A stretch of 64,000 nt of DNA from Eubacteriaceae bacterium. GTDB taxonomy: Bacteria > Bacillota > Clostridia > Lachnospirales > Lachnospiraceae. The notes beneath the pieces were generated by a model. It was not told the DNA's origin and ran no database searches. It worked only from the letters and a program-made list of their open reading frames with translations. This document shows positions 18,531 through 29,290 of the stretch, piece by piece. A program made the position numbers and the translations under genes. The stretch is taken from the NCBI GenBank assembly GCA_910574895.1, contig CAJTDQ010000003.1, forward strand, positions 186,001 through 250,000. The letters run 5' to 3'. The stretch's first letter is position 1; every line of letters starts with the position of its first letter.

Positions 18531-20057
18531 TTATGCTTTTTTTATAGATTCAAATTCATCAATGATTTCCTGCTCAGGTGCTTTTGTAAGTAAACTTACT
18601 ACAACAATGAAGATGCAGGCAACAATAAATGCCGGAAGTAATTCATAGATGTCCCAGGCACCGCCGAGAGGTCTGATAACGAATTTCCATACGAATACCA
18701 TTACACCACCGGATAATAAACCGGCAATTGCACCATACTTGTTTGAGCGTTTCCAGAACAATGCGAATAACATAATTGGTCCAAAAGTTGCACCAAATCC
18801 TGCCCAGGCAAAAGATACAATTGTAAATACATTGCTGTCAGGGTCTGCTGCAAAGAATATTGCAATAATGGATATTACGATAACAGAACATCTTGCAACA
18901 ATAACTTTTGCTTTATCAGATAATTTCACTCCGAACACACCATCCATTAAGTTTTCTGTAATACTGGATGATGCAGCAAGAAGCTGGGAATCTGAAGTTG
19001 ACATCGTTGAAGCAAGAATACCTGCCAGAATAACACCGGCAATAATTGCAAAGAAAATACCATTCTGGCTGAGAGCATTTGCAATCTGAACGATAACAGT
19101 TTCTGTAGCAGAGCCTTCCAAAGCTGGAATGACATTTGCTTTTGACATACTGTATCCCATAATACCGATAAATAGTGCAATTGCCATGGCAATAACTACC
19201 CATACACTTGCAATACGTCGAGATAATTTTATTTTATTCTCATCTTCAATTGCCATAAATCTTAAAAGAATATGAGGCATACCGAAATATCCAAGACCCC
19301 ATGCAAGAGTGGATATAATTGTGATAATGCCATATGGTGAAGATGTGCCGGTAGCAGCATCAAATGTAGCGTTAAAGTTCAAGAAACCAGGAAGGTCTTT
19401 TACATTTGTAACTACCTGCTCAATGCCGCCTACAGAGTTGATTCCAAAAATAACAACAATAATTAATGCGATAGACATAATAATACTCTGAATAAAATCG
19501 CTTGTACTTGCTGCGAGGAAACCACCTAATGTTGTATAGGCAATAATTACAATGGCACTGATTATCATTGCAGTCATATAGTTGATTCCAAATAATGAAT
19601 TAAATAATTTTCCACATGCAGCAAAACCTGAAGCTGTATATGGTACAAAGAAAATAATGATAATTAAAGCGGCGATTCCGTTTAATACCCTTTTGTCGCG
19701 ATATCTGTTTGCAAAGAAATCAGGAATTGTAATTGCATTGATTTTTGCAGTGTATCGTCTAAGTCTCTTGGCAACAATGAGCCAGTTAATATATGTACCA
19801 AGTGCTAAACCTACGATTGTCCAAAAAACGTCGCAGACACCTGATAAATATGCAAGCCCCGGAAGTCCCATTAGCAGATAACTACTCATATCTGAGGCTT
19901 CAGCACTCATGGCAGTTACAAAAGGTCCTAGTTTTCTTCCGCCTAAATAAAAATCTCCGGCATCATTATTCTTTTTTGCATAATAAATACCGATTCCTAT
20001 AATTGCTATCATATATATAACGATAGAAATTAAAATACCAGTTTCTGATGTTGTCAT
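18531..20057 (-). CDS. putP: Sodium/proline symporter (SSS family)
   Basis: 508 residues, about 13 membrane spans, with the SSS-family start DFYLGGRKLGPFVTAMSAEASDMS. That motif and the overall length match PutP rather than other SSS members. It imports proline with sodium. The gene is on the opposite strand to the spoVA genes that flank it. RBS GAGAGGAG precedes the start. The substrate is inferred from family resemblance. Confidence 0.9.
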   Translation of the reverse strand: MTTSETGILISIVIYMIAIIGIGIYYAKKNNDAGDFYLGGRKLGPFVTAMSAEASDMSSYLLMGLPGLAYLSGVCDVFWTIVGLALGTYINWLIVAKRLRRYTAKINAITIPDFFANRYRDKRVLNGIAALIIIIFFVPYTASGFAACGKLFNSLFGINYMTAMIISAIVIIAYTTLGGFLAASTSDFIQSIIMSIALIIVVIFGINSVGGIEQVVTNVKDLPGFLNFNATFDAATGTSSPYGIITIISTLAWGLGYFGMPHILLRFMAIEDENKIKLSRRIASVWVVIAMAIALFIGIMGYSMSKANVIPALEGSATETVIVQIANALSQNGIFFAIIAGVILAGILASTMSTSDSQLLAASSSITENLMDGVFGVKLSDKAKVIVARCSVIVISIIAIFFAADPDSNVFTIVSFAWAGFGATFGPIMLFALFWKRSNKYGAIAGLLSGGVMVFVWKFVIRPLGGAWDIYELLPAFIVACIFIVVVSLLTKAPEQEIIDEFESIKKA

Positions 20058-20090
20058 AATTTTCTCCTCTCAAAAATAAAATTCTCTATT

Positions 20091-20119
20091 ATTCTATAAA
20101 AAAACGACAATTTAATCAA
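20091..20119 (-). promoter_or_regulatory. putP promoter
   Basis: On the reverse strand: TTGATT (20119-20114), 17-nt spacer, TAGAAT (20096-20091), about 35 nt before the putP start. Confidence 0.6.
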
Positions 20120-20228
20120 GTAAAACGTTAAACTGTAATGATAAAATATTAATTTGATTATTAGAATAATTAGTCAATTTCAGGAGAAAATAAAAGTAAA
20201 TAATTGCAAAAAAGGTAAAGGGGATAAT

Positions 20229-21239
20229 ATGGGTAGAATCGTTGGAAAACAAAGTATAGCCTTTGATGAACCGGCATATATCATTGAGGGAGCATCCATT
20301 GTTGGAGAAAAAGAAGGAGAAGGACCTCTTGGAAAACAGTTTGATGTGGTAGAACAGGATCCAATGCTGGGGCAGGATTCATGGGAAGAGGCTGAAAGTT
20401 TATTACAAAAAGAAGCAATACAAAAAGTATTGTTTAAGTCAAATATGAATAAGGAAGATATCAGATATATTTTCGCAGGAGATTTGCTGGGGCAGTTAAT
20501 TGCTACAACATTTGGGATTCTGGAATTTGAAATTCCGTTTTTTGGCTTGTATGGTGCATGTTCTACGATTGGAGAAGCACTCAGCGTTGCCGCAATTACA
20601 GTAGAAGGGGGAAATGCAAATAATGTTATAGCAATTGCATCGAGTCATTTTGCAAGTGCTGAAAGACAGTTCCGTTTCCCATTGGCTTATGGTAATCAGA
20701 GACCATATGCAGCTACATGGACTGTGACCGGGGCAGGAGCAGTGATTGTCAGTAAGGATAAGGGATTCGCAAAGATAACAGGAATTACAACAGGAAAAAT
20801 TGTTGATTATGGTGTAAAGGATGCACAGAATATGGGGGCATGTATGGCTCCGGCAGCGGCAGATGTTATTTATACACATTTTAAAGACTTTAATACGACA
20901 GCTGAGGATTATGATAAAATTATAACAGGAGATTTAGGAATTGTAGGAAAGACAATTCTATTAGATTTGTTAAGAGATAAAGGATATGATATTTCAAAAG
21001 TCCATATGGATTGTGGAATTGAGATGTTTGATGCAAGCAGTCAGGATACTCATGCAGGTGGAAGTGGATGCGGCTGTGCGGCAACAGTGCTTACATCTTA
21101 TATCTTTAAACAGTTAAAAAAGAAAGCATGGAAGAAAGTCTTATTTATTCCAACAGGTGCATTAATGTCACCGGTTAGCTTTAATGAAGGAAACAGTGTA
21201 CCGGGAATTGCACACCTTGTACAGATAGAAGCATGTTAA
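20229..21239 (+). CDS. spoVAD: Stage V sporulation protein AD
   Basis: 336 residues from ATG 20229, selected over ATG 20154 because AAAGGGG precedes it and the length then equals the family norm. Thiolase-like fold protein (GACSTIGEALSVAAITVEGG; GGSGCGCAATVLTSYIFKQL), known to bind dipicolinic acid in spores. It should be co-transcribed with spoVAE 76 nt downstream. It is cut off from spoVAA-AB-AC by putP and the palindromic elements, so it needs its own promoter. Confidence 0.95.
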   Translation: MGRIVGKQSIAFDEPAYIIEGASIVGEKEGEGPLGKQFDVVEQDPMLGQDSWEEAESLLQKEAIQKVLFKSNMNKEDIRYIFAGDLLGQLIATTFGILEFEIPFFGLYGACSTIGEALSVAAITVEGGNANNVIAIASSHFASAERQFRFPLAYGNQRPYAATWTVTGAGAVIVSKDKGFAKITGITTGKIVDYGVKDAQNMGACMAPAAADVIYTHFKDFNTTAEDYDKIITGDLGIVGKTILLDLLRDKGYDISKVHMDCGIEMFDASSQDTHAGGSGCGCAATVLTSYIFKQLKKKAWKKVLFIPTGALMSPVSFNEGNSVPGIAHLVQIEAC

Positions 21240-21315
21240 ATCATATTACAAATATCTTAAAAAATTGAATGAAGTTAGTTTGAAATAGAATAAATAAAAT
21301 GAGGGGATAAAACAG

Positions 21316-21669
21316 ATGATTTTTTTGAAAAGTTTTTTAGTTGGTGGTGTGATTTGTGCCATTGTACAGATTTTTATTGATAAAACAAAACTTACACCGG
21401 GAAGAATTATGGTTGGATTAGTATGCCTTGGTGTTATACTTGGAGCAATAGGAATATATGAGCCATTTTCAAAATGGGCAGGATGTGGTGCTACAGTACC
21501 GTTGATTGGATTCGGAAATAACCTTTGGAAAGGAATGAAAGAAGCTATCAGTGAATCAGGCGTTCTTGGATTGTTTAAAGGAGGTTTCACTTCCAGTGCA
21601 GTAGGAATATCAGGAGCACTTATTTTAGGATATTTGGCATCGCTTATATTTAAGCCTAAAATGAAATAA
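21316..21669 (+). CDS. spoVAE: Stage V sporulation protein AE
   Basis: 117 residues, hydrophobic with three to four spans, and the SpoVAC/AE-type loop GCGATVPLIGFGNNLWKG. Follows spoVAD as in other Firmicutes, behind GAGGGG. Member of the dipicolinate uptake complex in the forespore membrane. Paralogous to SpoVAC, but the order and short N-terminus identify AE (AEb type). Confidence 0.92.
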   Translation: MIFLKSFLVGGVICAIVQIFIDKTKLTPGRIMVGLVCLGVILGAIGIYEPFSKWAGCGATVPLIGFGNNLWKGMKEAISESGVLGLFKGGFTSSAVGISGALILGYLASLIFKPKMK

Positions 21670-21825
21670 AATAAAAATATTCATGAACTGTAATAGTATA
21701 AAAGATTATTTTAGTATGAACAACAATATAATTTATCCAAATATTGTAATTATTAAGTTTCAAGTTAAGAAAATAAAGCAAATAAAATAATTGCCTTACA
21801 AAATTAAGTTTAGAACCTCTTTTGC

Positions 21826-21854
21826 TTGATATAATTAAGAAATTAATATATAAT
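21826..21854 (+). promoter_or_regulatory. gdhA promoter
   Basis: TTGATA (21826-21831), 17-nt spacer, TATAAT (21849-21854). An untranslated leader of about 75 nt follows, ending in AAGGAGGG. Confidence 0.7.
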
Positions 21855-21909
21855 TCTCTTTAGTGTGTTAAAGTGAGCGCATATATCTGCCGGTTTACAC
21901 ATGGATTAA

Positions 21910-23271
<1,362 letters not shown>

Positions 23272-23300
23272 TTACAAAATTCAAGATAATAAATGCGAGA

Positions 23301-23326
23301 AGGGACTGTAAAAGTCCCTTTTTGTT
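23301..23326 (+). terminator. gdhA terminator
   Basis: AGGGACT, loop GTAAA, AGTCCCT, then a TTTTG tail. Confidence 0.85.
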
Positions 23327-23458
23327 GTTAAATTACCAAATTCACGGAAGGTAAAAACAAATTACATATATTTTCTGCCTAAGCGATAAAATGTATATGT
23401 AAAAGCATTAAAAATTTATAACAAATGCGAAATATTACATATTTATATAAAAGAAGAT

Positions 23459-23503
23459 AGCAGAATCCGTGTCAGCATTAGCTGACACGGATTCTGCTTT
23501 TTA
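23459..23503. terminator. Strong terminator between convergent gdhA and PBP genes
   Basis: An 18-bp stem AGCAGAATCCGTGTCAGC / GCTGACACGGATTCTGCT with an ATTA loop and a T-run on the plus side. It could serve either strand, though the reverse-strand tail is less T-rich. The rest of 23327-23562 is AT-rich with no gene seen. Confidence 0.8.
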
Positions 23504-23562
23504 AAGGATTTCCCCTTTGGGGGACACTCTATTTAATAAAGTTCCTTGCTTGGAAAAATATA

Positions 23563-26157
23563 TTATTGATTTTCTGGTGTACTTTGTTTCTTGTTATTTT
23601 CCGGCACTTTTTTGGTCTGAGCAGGTTTTTGTGTAGGCTCGTCATTGCCGGATTTTATTTTCTGCGTTGTTGATTCAGAAGAAGATTTCTTTGTGACTCC
23701 ATTGGAGTTGGCCTTGGTTGTAGTATTTTCTCGGCTATTTTTTGTATAATCATAATTATTTGAGTAATTACCTGAATGCCAGTTACATTTTCCAGGTTCG
23801 CTGCCTGATTTGTAATATTCCGTATGTGTTTTCGGGCAAACACCCTTGATTGCAACTTTTCCTGAAGAATCGCAGATTTCTACAGAATGAACATTTTTAC
23901 CACGCTTGAAATCTTTCTTTTTATAATTTTTAACTTCATCAATTCTGGACATTATTTTTGACCACAGGCGTTCATGGAAAGCCTGGTCACCGGAAAGAGA
24001 TTTATTTTCATCATATCCGGTCCAGATTGATGCTGTAAGATATGGAGTGTATCCGGCAAACCATAAATCATATTCGCTGGATGTTGTACCTGTTTTGCCG
24101 GCAGCAGGCATACCGTCTGATAGTTTACAGGCAGTACCGGTACCTGATGTTACTACGCTTTCCAGTGCTTCTGTCAAAAGTGCAGCAGTGGATTCCTTTA
24201 AAACAGTACGGGTCTGTGGTCTTGTTCGATCCAAGATAACACGACCGTTGCTGTCAATTACCAGAGAGTAGAATGCCGGTTTGGTATATGTTCCTAAATT
24301 TGCGATGGAAGCATAAGCGGCAGTCATTTCTAAGTTTGTAACACCATCTGTAATACCACCTAAAGCCAAAGCCTGTTGGATATCAGATGTGACAGAACCA
24401 TCTTTCTCTACACGGTTATCTACCAGTGTTGTAAAACCGAAATTGCACAAATAATCATAGCCCAATTGTGGTGTTATTTCTGTTAATGTTTTGACAGCAC
24501 AGATATTCATAGAATCAGCAATTGCTTTTTTCACAGTTACAGTTCCACGATATCCTTTATACCAGTTCTTTACCGGGCGGCCATTCGAGTAACTATATGG
24601 CTCATCTACAATAGTGGTAGAGAGAGTATATCCCATAGTGTCAATGGCAGGCGCATAAGCTGATAACACTTTAAATGTTGAACCCGGCTGGCGCGTAGAG
24701 TCCGTTGCACGATTTAAAGATAAACTAACATTTTTCTTTCCACGTCCTCCAACAACAGCTTTGACATATCCTGTGTTTTGATCCATTACCGTAAATGAAA
24801 CCTGAGGCTGTGGATTATAGTAGAGTGTTTCGTATTGAGTGTATCCTTTTTTCTTACTTAATCCTTTTTTATAATATTTTTTCTTTAAATGCTTTTTGTA
24901 TTCTTCTACAGTAGCTTTAGCTGCTTCTTTTGAAGAGTAAATTAATTGGTAACTGCTGTCTCCTAATACCGTTTTGTGATATGTGCTGATATCACTTTCA
25001 TCGTAATTATCTACTGTTCCGTCTGGATTTTGTACAGACCATGCCCAGTTTATAGAATAATAAATAGAGTAAGGATAATTGGAATCATCGGAAGTTTCTT
25101 CATCACAAATCTGTTGAATCTTTGAATCCTGTGTTGAATAGATTTTGAGACCTCCGCTGTATACTGCATTGTATGCCTGAGTATACGTATATCCTTTGGT
25201 TTTCTGTAAATCTTCCATAACCTGATTGATTACTTCGTCAACGAAGTAGGTATAAATGTTTTTATTATTCTTTTCTAACTTGTTGTTTACTTTCTGAATT
25301 CTTGAATAAACATCATCTTTGAGTGCCTCTTTATATTCTTTTTTTGAAATATGTCCTGCGGCACGCATATTCTTCAGAACCTTCTTACGACGTTTTGCAT
25401 TTTTCTTAGGATGCGTAATTGGGTTTAGTGCAGAAGGATTCTGTGTAATAGAAGCAATGACAGCAGATTCAGAAATCGTCAGTTTGCTGACATCTTTATT
25501 AAAATATCTTAGAGAAGCTGCCTGAACACCTAATGTGTTAGAACCTAAGTTTATTGTGTTTAAATATGTCTCTAAAATAGTTTCTTTTGATGTGACTTTC
25601 TCAAGCTGTACTGCCAGATATTGTTCCTGAATCTTTCTTTTTACAGAAGCCATAAAAGTTTCATTCGTCCAGCTGGTAAATACGTTGTTTTTTAACACCT
25701 GCTGTGTCAACGTACTGGCACCTTCTGATGGATTCATTGTAGTAACTGCAATAAAAGCAGCTCTGCCGATACCCTGAATATCAATTCCGTTATGCTCATA
25801 AAAGCGGGCATCTTCTGTGTCAATAAATGCCCAGCGTAAATGCTCAGGAACCTGATCCAGAGAAACTTTAATTCTGTTAGAACCTGTCGTAATTAATTTT
25901 GCAATCTCTTTGTTTTTAGAGTCGTAAACAGTAGTAGAATACGACGATGGTACAATGGAAACATCATCTATGGACGGCGCACTTTTTATAATTCCGTGGA
26001 TGATGCCAAGTAATAAAAATCCTGCTATTATAATAAAAAGCACAAATATATATAAGAAAAATTTGAATGTTCCTACCAAAGATTTAGAGATTACTTTTCG
26101 CTGTATTGATACTAAATCTTTTTGTTTATCAATGGTCTCTTTGTATCCGAAATTCAT
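23563..26157 (-). CDS. Class A penicillin-binding protein (PBP1A type)
   Basis: 864 residues from ATG at 26157; an upstream ATG at 26196 is open, but AGGAGG sits 7 nt before 26157. A short cytoplasmic tail and one membrane span (about 30-55) come first. The glycosyltransferase domain carries IDTEDARFYEHNGID with catalytic Glu115. The transpeptidase has STFK with Ser493 (RQPGSTFK), SMN in ADSMNICAV, and KTGT in GKTGTTSSEY. The last 65 residues are a low-complexity Ser/Thr/Lys/Asn tail, probably in the wall. It polymerises and cross-links peptidoglycan. Monocistronic on the reverse strand. Confidence 0.95.
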   Translation of the reverse strand: MNFGYKETIDKQKDLVSIQRKVISKSLVGTFKFFLYIFVLFIIIAGFLLLGIIHGIIKSAPSIDDVSIVPSSYSTTVYDSKNKEIAKLITTGSNRIKVSLDQVPEHLRWAFIDTEDARFYEHNGIDIQGIGRAAFIAVTTMNPSEGASTLTQQVLKNNVFTSWTNETFMASVKRKIQEQYLAVQLEKVTSKETILETYLNTINLGSNTLGVQAASLRYFNKDVSKLTISESAVIASITQNPSALNPITHPKKNAKRRKKVLKNMRAAGHISKKEYKEALKDDVYSRIQKVNNKLEKNNKNIYTYFVDEVINQVMEDLQKTKGYTYTQAYNAVYSGGLKIYSTQDSKIQQICDEETSDDSNYPYSIYYSINWAWSVQNPDGTVDNYDESDISTYHKTVLGDSSYQLIYSSKEAAKATVEEYKKHLKKKYYKKGLSKKKGYTQYETLYYNPQPQVSFTVMDQNTGYVKAVVGGRGKKNVSLSLNRATDSTRQPGSTFKVLSAYAPAIDTMGYTLSTTIVDEPYSYSNGRPVKNWYKGYRGTVTVKKAIADSMNICAVKTLTEITPQLGYDYLCNFGFTTLVDNRVEKDGSVTSDIQQALALGGITDGVTNLEMTAAYASIANLGTYTKPAFYSLVIDSNGRVILDRTRPQTRTVLKESTAALLTEALESVVTSGTGTACKLSDGMPAAGKTGTTSSEYDLWFAGYTPYLTASIWTGYDENKSLSGDQAFHERLWSKIMSRIDEVKNYKKKDFKRGKNVHSVEICDSSGKVAIKGVCPKTHTEYYKSGSEPGKCNWHSGNYSNNYDYTKNSRENTTTKANSNGVTKKSSSESTTQKIKSGNDEPTQKPAQTKKVPENNKKQSTPENQ

Positions 26158-26179
26158 ACAAAACCTCCTATTCCGTTCA

Positions 26180-26188
26180 ATTATATCA
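26180..26188 (-). promoter_or_regulatory. Extended -10 promoter of the PBP gene
   Basis: On the reverse strand TGATATAAT forms an extended -10 (TGnTATAAT) about 22 nt upstream of the start codon. A good -35 is not visible. Confidence 0.45.
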
Positions 26189-26322
26189 AAACTCATGGAT
26201 TAAATAAAGGGGAAATAAGGCGAAATCTGGATATACAGGAAAATGTATGGTAAGATAATAAATGCTATGTTTACAGTGATAATAGATAAAATTTTTTGAG
26301 TAATTAGGAAAAAGGAAATTTT

Positions 26323-26955
26323 ATGGAAGAGTATTTTATTGTTGAGAGGGCAGGACAGGGAGAAGTTATAGAAAAAAAGTCCCGGTTTATAGCACATGTA
26401 CTGCCGGTACAAAGCGAAGAAGAAGCTTTGATGTATATAGAAAAAATTAAAAAAGAACATTGGGATGCAAGACATAATTGTTATGCCTTTATAATAGGAA
26501 GAAATAGTGAAATACAAAGGTTCAGTGATGATGGGGAACCACAAGGGACAGCAGGAAAACCAATACTGGAAGTGTTAGTTAATGGAAATATTCGTAATAC
26601 TTTAATTATAGTTACAAGGTATTTTGGAGGTACGTTGTTAGGCACAGGAGGTCTGGTTCGTGCTTATGGGCAGTCAGCAAAAGTTGGTATACAAAATGCA
26701 CTTGTAATGCGCGTATGTGAGGGGGTCAGCTTTGATTTGAGATGCGATTATAACAGTATTGGAAAGATTAAATATATTATGGGACAGATGAATATTTCAG
26801 CAGAGGAAGAGTATGGAGAGGATGTAAATCTTCATATTAATATGAAGAAAAGTGATTTAAAAAACTTTCAAAATCAGGTAGTGGATGCAACCAGTGGGAA
26901 AGCTGTCTGGGGCGAAATAGAAGAGACCCAATATAAGGAAAACATTGAAAAATAA
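26323..26955 (+). CDS. YigZ/IMPACT family protein
   Basis: 210 residues. The UPF0029/IMPACT domain contains SRFIAHVLPVQSEEEAL, the HNCYAFIIG strand, and the conserved DDGEPQGTAGKPILEVL and TRYFGGTLLGTGGLVRAY. A DUF1949-like C-terminal half follows. Cytoplasmic, of uncertain biochemical role; the yeast and mammalian relatives act on translational control through Gcn1. It precedes typA by 55 nt and may be co-transcribed. Confidence 0.9.
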   Translation: MEEYFIVERAGQGEVIEKKSRFIAHVLPVQSEEEALMYIEKIKKEHWDARHNCYAFIIGRNSEIQRFSDDGEPQGTAGKPILEVLVNGNIRNTLIIVTRYFGGTLLGTGGLVRAYGQSAKVGIQNALVMRVCEGVSFDLRCDYNSIGKIKYIMGQMNISAEEEYGEDVNLHINMKKSDLKNFQNQVVDATSGKAVWGEIEETQYKENIEK

Positions 26956-27010
26956 AAAGATTGTGGTAGAATAGGTAAGGCACTTTAGCCAGGTAAGGAA
27001 GGGATAAAAG

Positions 27011-28843
27011 ATGATAAGAGAAGATGTTAGAAATATAGCGATTATTGCACATGTAGATCATGGTAAAACTACTTTAGTTGATGAACTATTGAAGCAGAGT
27101 GGTGTTTTTAGAGAAAACCAGGAAGTAGCTGAAAGAGTCATGGATTCTAATGATTTGGAAAGAGAGAGAGGAATCACAATTCTTTCTAAGAATACAGCCG
27201 TAACATACAAAGATACAAAAATTAATATTATAGATACACCGGGACATGCAGATTTTGGTGGAGAAGTTGAGCGTGTATTGAAAATGGTAAATGGTGTTGT
27301 TCTCGTGGTAGACGCTTTTGAGGGAGCAATGCCACAGACAAGATTTGTGTTGAAAAAAGCATTGGAACTCAGCCTTCCTGTTATTGTATGTATTAATAAA
27401 ATTGACCGTCCGGAAGCAAGACCGGAAGAGGTTATTGATGAAGTATTAGAATTATTTATTGAACTTGATGCAAATGAAGAACAGCTAGACTGTCCTTTTG
27501 TGTTTGCATCAGCAAAACAGGGCTTTGCAAAATTAGATATGAATGATGGTGAAGAGGACATGAAGCCTTTATTTGAGACTATTATTGATTATATTCCGGC
27601 ACCGGAAGGTGATGCAGAGGCTGACACGCAGGTGCTTATCAGTACTATCGACTATAATGAATATGTTGGTCGAATCGGTGTTGGTAAAGTTGATAATGGA
27701 ACAATTAAGGTAAATCAGGACGTAACCTTAGTCAATTATCATGATCCGGAAAATGTAAAACGTGTAAAGATTAGTAAGCTGTATGAATTTGAGGGATTAA
27801 ACAAAGTAGAGGTTCAGGAAGCAACAGTTGGTGCTATTGTGGCAATCTCCGGTATCGCAGACATTAGTATAGGAGATACGATTTGTTCTTTGGAAAATCC
27901 GAAACCAATTCCATTCCAGAAGATTTCTGATCCGACAATCTCAATGCAGTTTATGGTAAATGACAGCCCATTGGCAGGTCAGGAAGGAAAGTATGTAACA
28001 TCACGTCATATCAGAGACAGATTAATGAGAGAGTTAAACACAGATGTTTCTTTGAGAGTAGAGGAGACAGAGGATATGAATTCCTTTAAAGTGTCCGGAC
28101 GAGGAGAACTGCACTTATCTGTTCTAATTGAAAATATGAGACGTGAGGGTTATGAGTTTGCTGTCAGCAAGGCAGAAGTTATTTATAAAGAAGATGAACG
28201 TGGCAAAAAGTTAGAGCCTATGGAGATTTGTTACATTGATGTTCCTGATGAGTTTTCCGGTGCAATTATCGAGAAACTAAGTAACCGTAAAGGTGAATTA
28301 CAGGGAATGGCTCCGACTGGTGACGGTTATACACGTTTAGAATTTAGAATTCCATCCCGTGGATTAATTGGATATCGGGGACAGTTTATGACAGATACGA
28401 AGGGAAATGGAGTTATCAATACAGTATTTGACGAATATGATATTTTCCGTGGCGAAATCCAGTACAGAAAACAGGGCTCTCTGATAGCTTTTGAAGCAGG
28501 AGAAGCAATTACGTATGGATTGTTCAATGCACAGGAGCGTGGAACTTTATTTATTGGACCGGGTGAGAAAGTATATTCAGGAATGATCGTAGGACAGACG
28601 GGAAGAGCAGAGGACATTGAGGTAAATGTTTGTAAGACAAAGCATTTATCAAATACGAGAACATCCAGCTCTGATGAAGCATTGAGATTGGTTCCAAAGA
28701 AAGAACTGAGTCTGGAGCAGGCATTGGAATATATTGATACAGATGAATTGCTGGAGATTACACCGGAGAGTCTTCGTATTAGAAAGAAGATTCTTGATCC
28801 GACACTTCGAAAGAGGGCAAATATCAGAAAGCAGAATCAATAA
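27011..28843 (+). CDS. typA: Ribosome-associated GTPase TypA/BipA
   Basis: 610 residues. GTPase motifs: AHVDHGKTTL (G1), RGITI (G2), DTPGH (G3), NKID (G4) and SAKQ (G5 region). EF-G-like domains and the TypA-specific C-terminal part (GYRGQFMTDTKGNGVINTVF, then TRTSSSDEALRLVPKK) follow. A translational GTPase linked in other bacteria to ribosome assembly and stress or low-temperature growth. RBS AAGGAAGGG precedes the ATG. A long palindrome begins right after the stop. Confidence 0.97.
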   Translation: MIREDVRNIAIIAHVDHGKTTLVDELLKQSGVFRENQEVAERVMDSNDLERERGITILSKNTAVTYKDTKINIIDTPGHADFGGEVERVLKMVNGVVLVVDAFEGAMPQTRFVLKKALELSLPVIVCINKIDRPEARPEEVIDEVLELFIELDANEEQLDCPFVFASAKQGFAKLDMNDGEEDMKPLFETIIDYIPAPEGDAEADTQVLISTIDYNEYVGRIGVGKVDNGTIKVNQDVTLVNYHDPENVKRVKISKLYEFEGLNKVEVQEATVGAIVAISGIADISIGDTICSLENPKPIPFQKISDPTISMQFMVNDSPLAGQEGKYVTSRHIRDRLMRELNTDVSLRVEETEDMNSFKVSGRGELHLSVLIENMRREGYEFAVSKAEVIYKEDERGKKLEPMEICYIDVPDEFSGAIIEKLSNRKGELQGMAPTGDGYTRLEFRIPSRGLIGYRGQFMTDTKGNGVINTVFDEYDIFRGEIQYRKQGSLIAFEAGEAITYGLFNAQERGTLFIGPGEKVYSGMIVGQTGRAEDIEVNVCKTKHLSNTRTSSSDEALRLVPKKELSLEQALEYIDTDELLEITPESLRIRKKILDPTLRKRANIRKQNQ

Positions 28844-28850
28844 AAATTTT

Positions 28851-28970
28851 AGATTGTGGAGTAGTTCGAGTATAAAAGGATAAACTTGGAAACTGAATTT
28901 TATAAACTAATTTGTATATAAAATTCAGTTTCCAAGTTTATCCTTTTATACTCGAACCGCTGCAAATCGT
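28851..28970 (+). repeat. Palindromic element C: perfect 41-bp inverted repeat
   Basis: Arms 28864-28904 and 28917-28957 are perfect reverse complements across 41 bases, with a 12-nt loop. The arm begins GTTCGAGTATAAAAGGATAA and continues ACTTGGAAACTGAATTTTATA, nearly identical to the outer arm of element A. Weaker inverted ends extend outwards (GATTGTGGAG / CTGCAAATCG). It lacks the two inner hairpins and junction motif of A and B. It lies immediately after typA and has no T-run. Confidence 0.85.
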
Positions 28971-28976
28971 AAATTG

Positions 28977-29201
28977 TTAGATTATAATAGTTATGGTGGC
29001 ACAAGGTATATCAAAGTATAAGTAATGAAAAACTAGACTTTTTTTATATTTATAAACTATGGATAATGTAAATCTTATCGCTGATATTTATAACTGGAAA
29101 AGTATGTGAAAAAGATGTTGAAAAAACCGGAAAAAATAATAAACTGAAAATAGATATTGGGTGGATGAAAATATGATGAAAAACACATAATTAGAAAGCA
29201 T
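28977..29201 (+). other. AT-rich intergenic region, no gene recognised
   Basis: Between element C and the hairpin before the second RHS gene I see only very short open frames without convincing ribosome binding sites. The region presumably holds the promoter of the RHS gene and perhaps a leader RNA. Confidence 0.4.
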
Positions 29202-29250
29202 AACGCATCAAACTTCTGAAGCAGAAATAGAAGTTTGGTGCGTTTGTTTT
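29202..29250 (+). terminator. Terminator-like hairpin in the leader of the second RHS gene
   Basis: A 16-bp stem AACGCATCAAACTTCT / AGAAGTTTGGTGCGTT (one T-G pair) with an 11-nt loop and a TGTTTT tail, ending 41 nt before the RHS start codon. It either ends a short upstream transcript or attenuates the RHS gene. Confidence 0.6.
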
Positions 29251-29290
29251 ATAGAACGAAAATAAATAATGAAATGGGAGGAGAAGGTCT

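Noticed and set aside
18310-19089. Plus-strand open frames of 112 and 146 residues at the 3' side of element B and across putP
   Set aside because: The first runs through the palindrome into antisense putP; both have low-complexity shadows of the SSS transporter and no proper start signals.
23360-23402. AT-rich inverted repeat ACATATATTTT / AAAATGTATATGT
   Set aside because: Weak, interrupted stem in a very AT-rich gap; likely chance.
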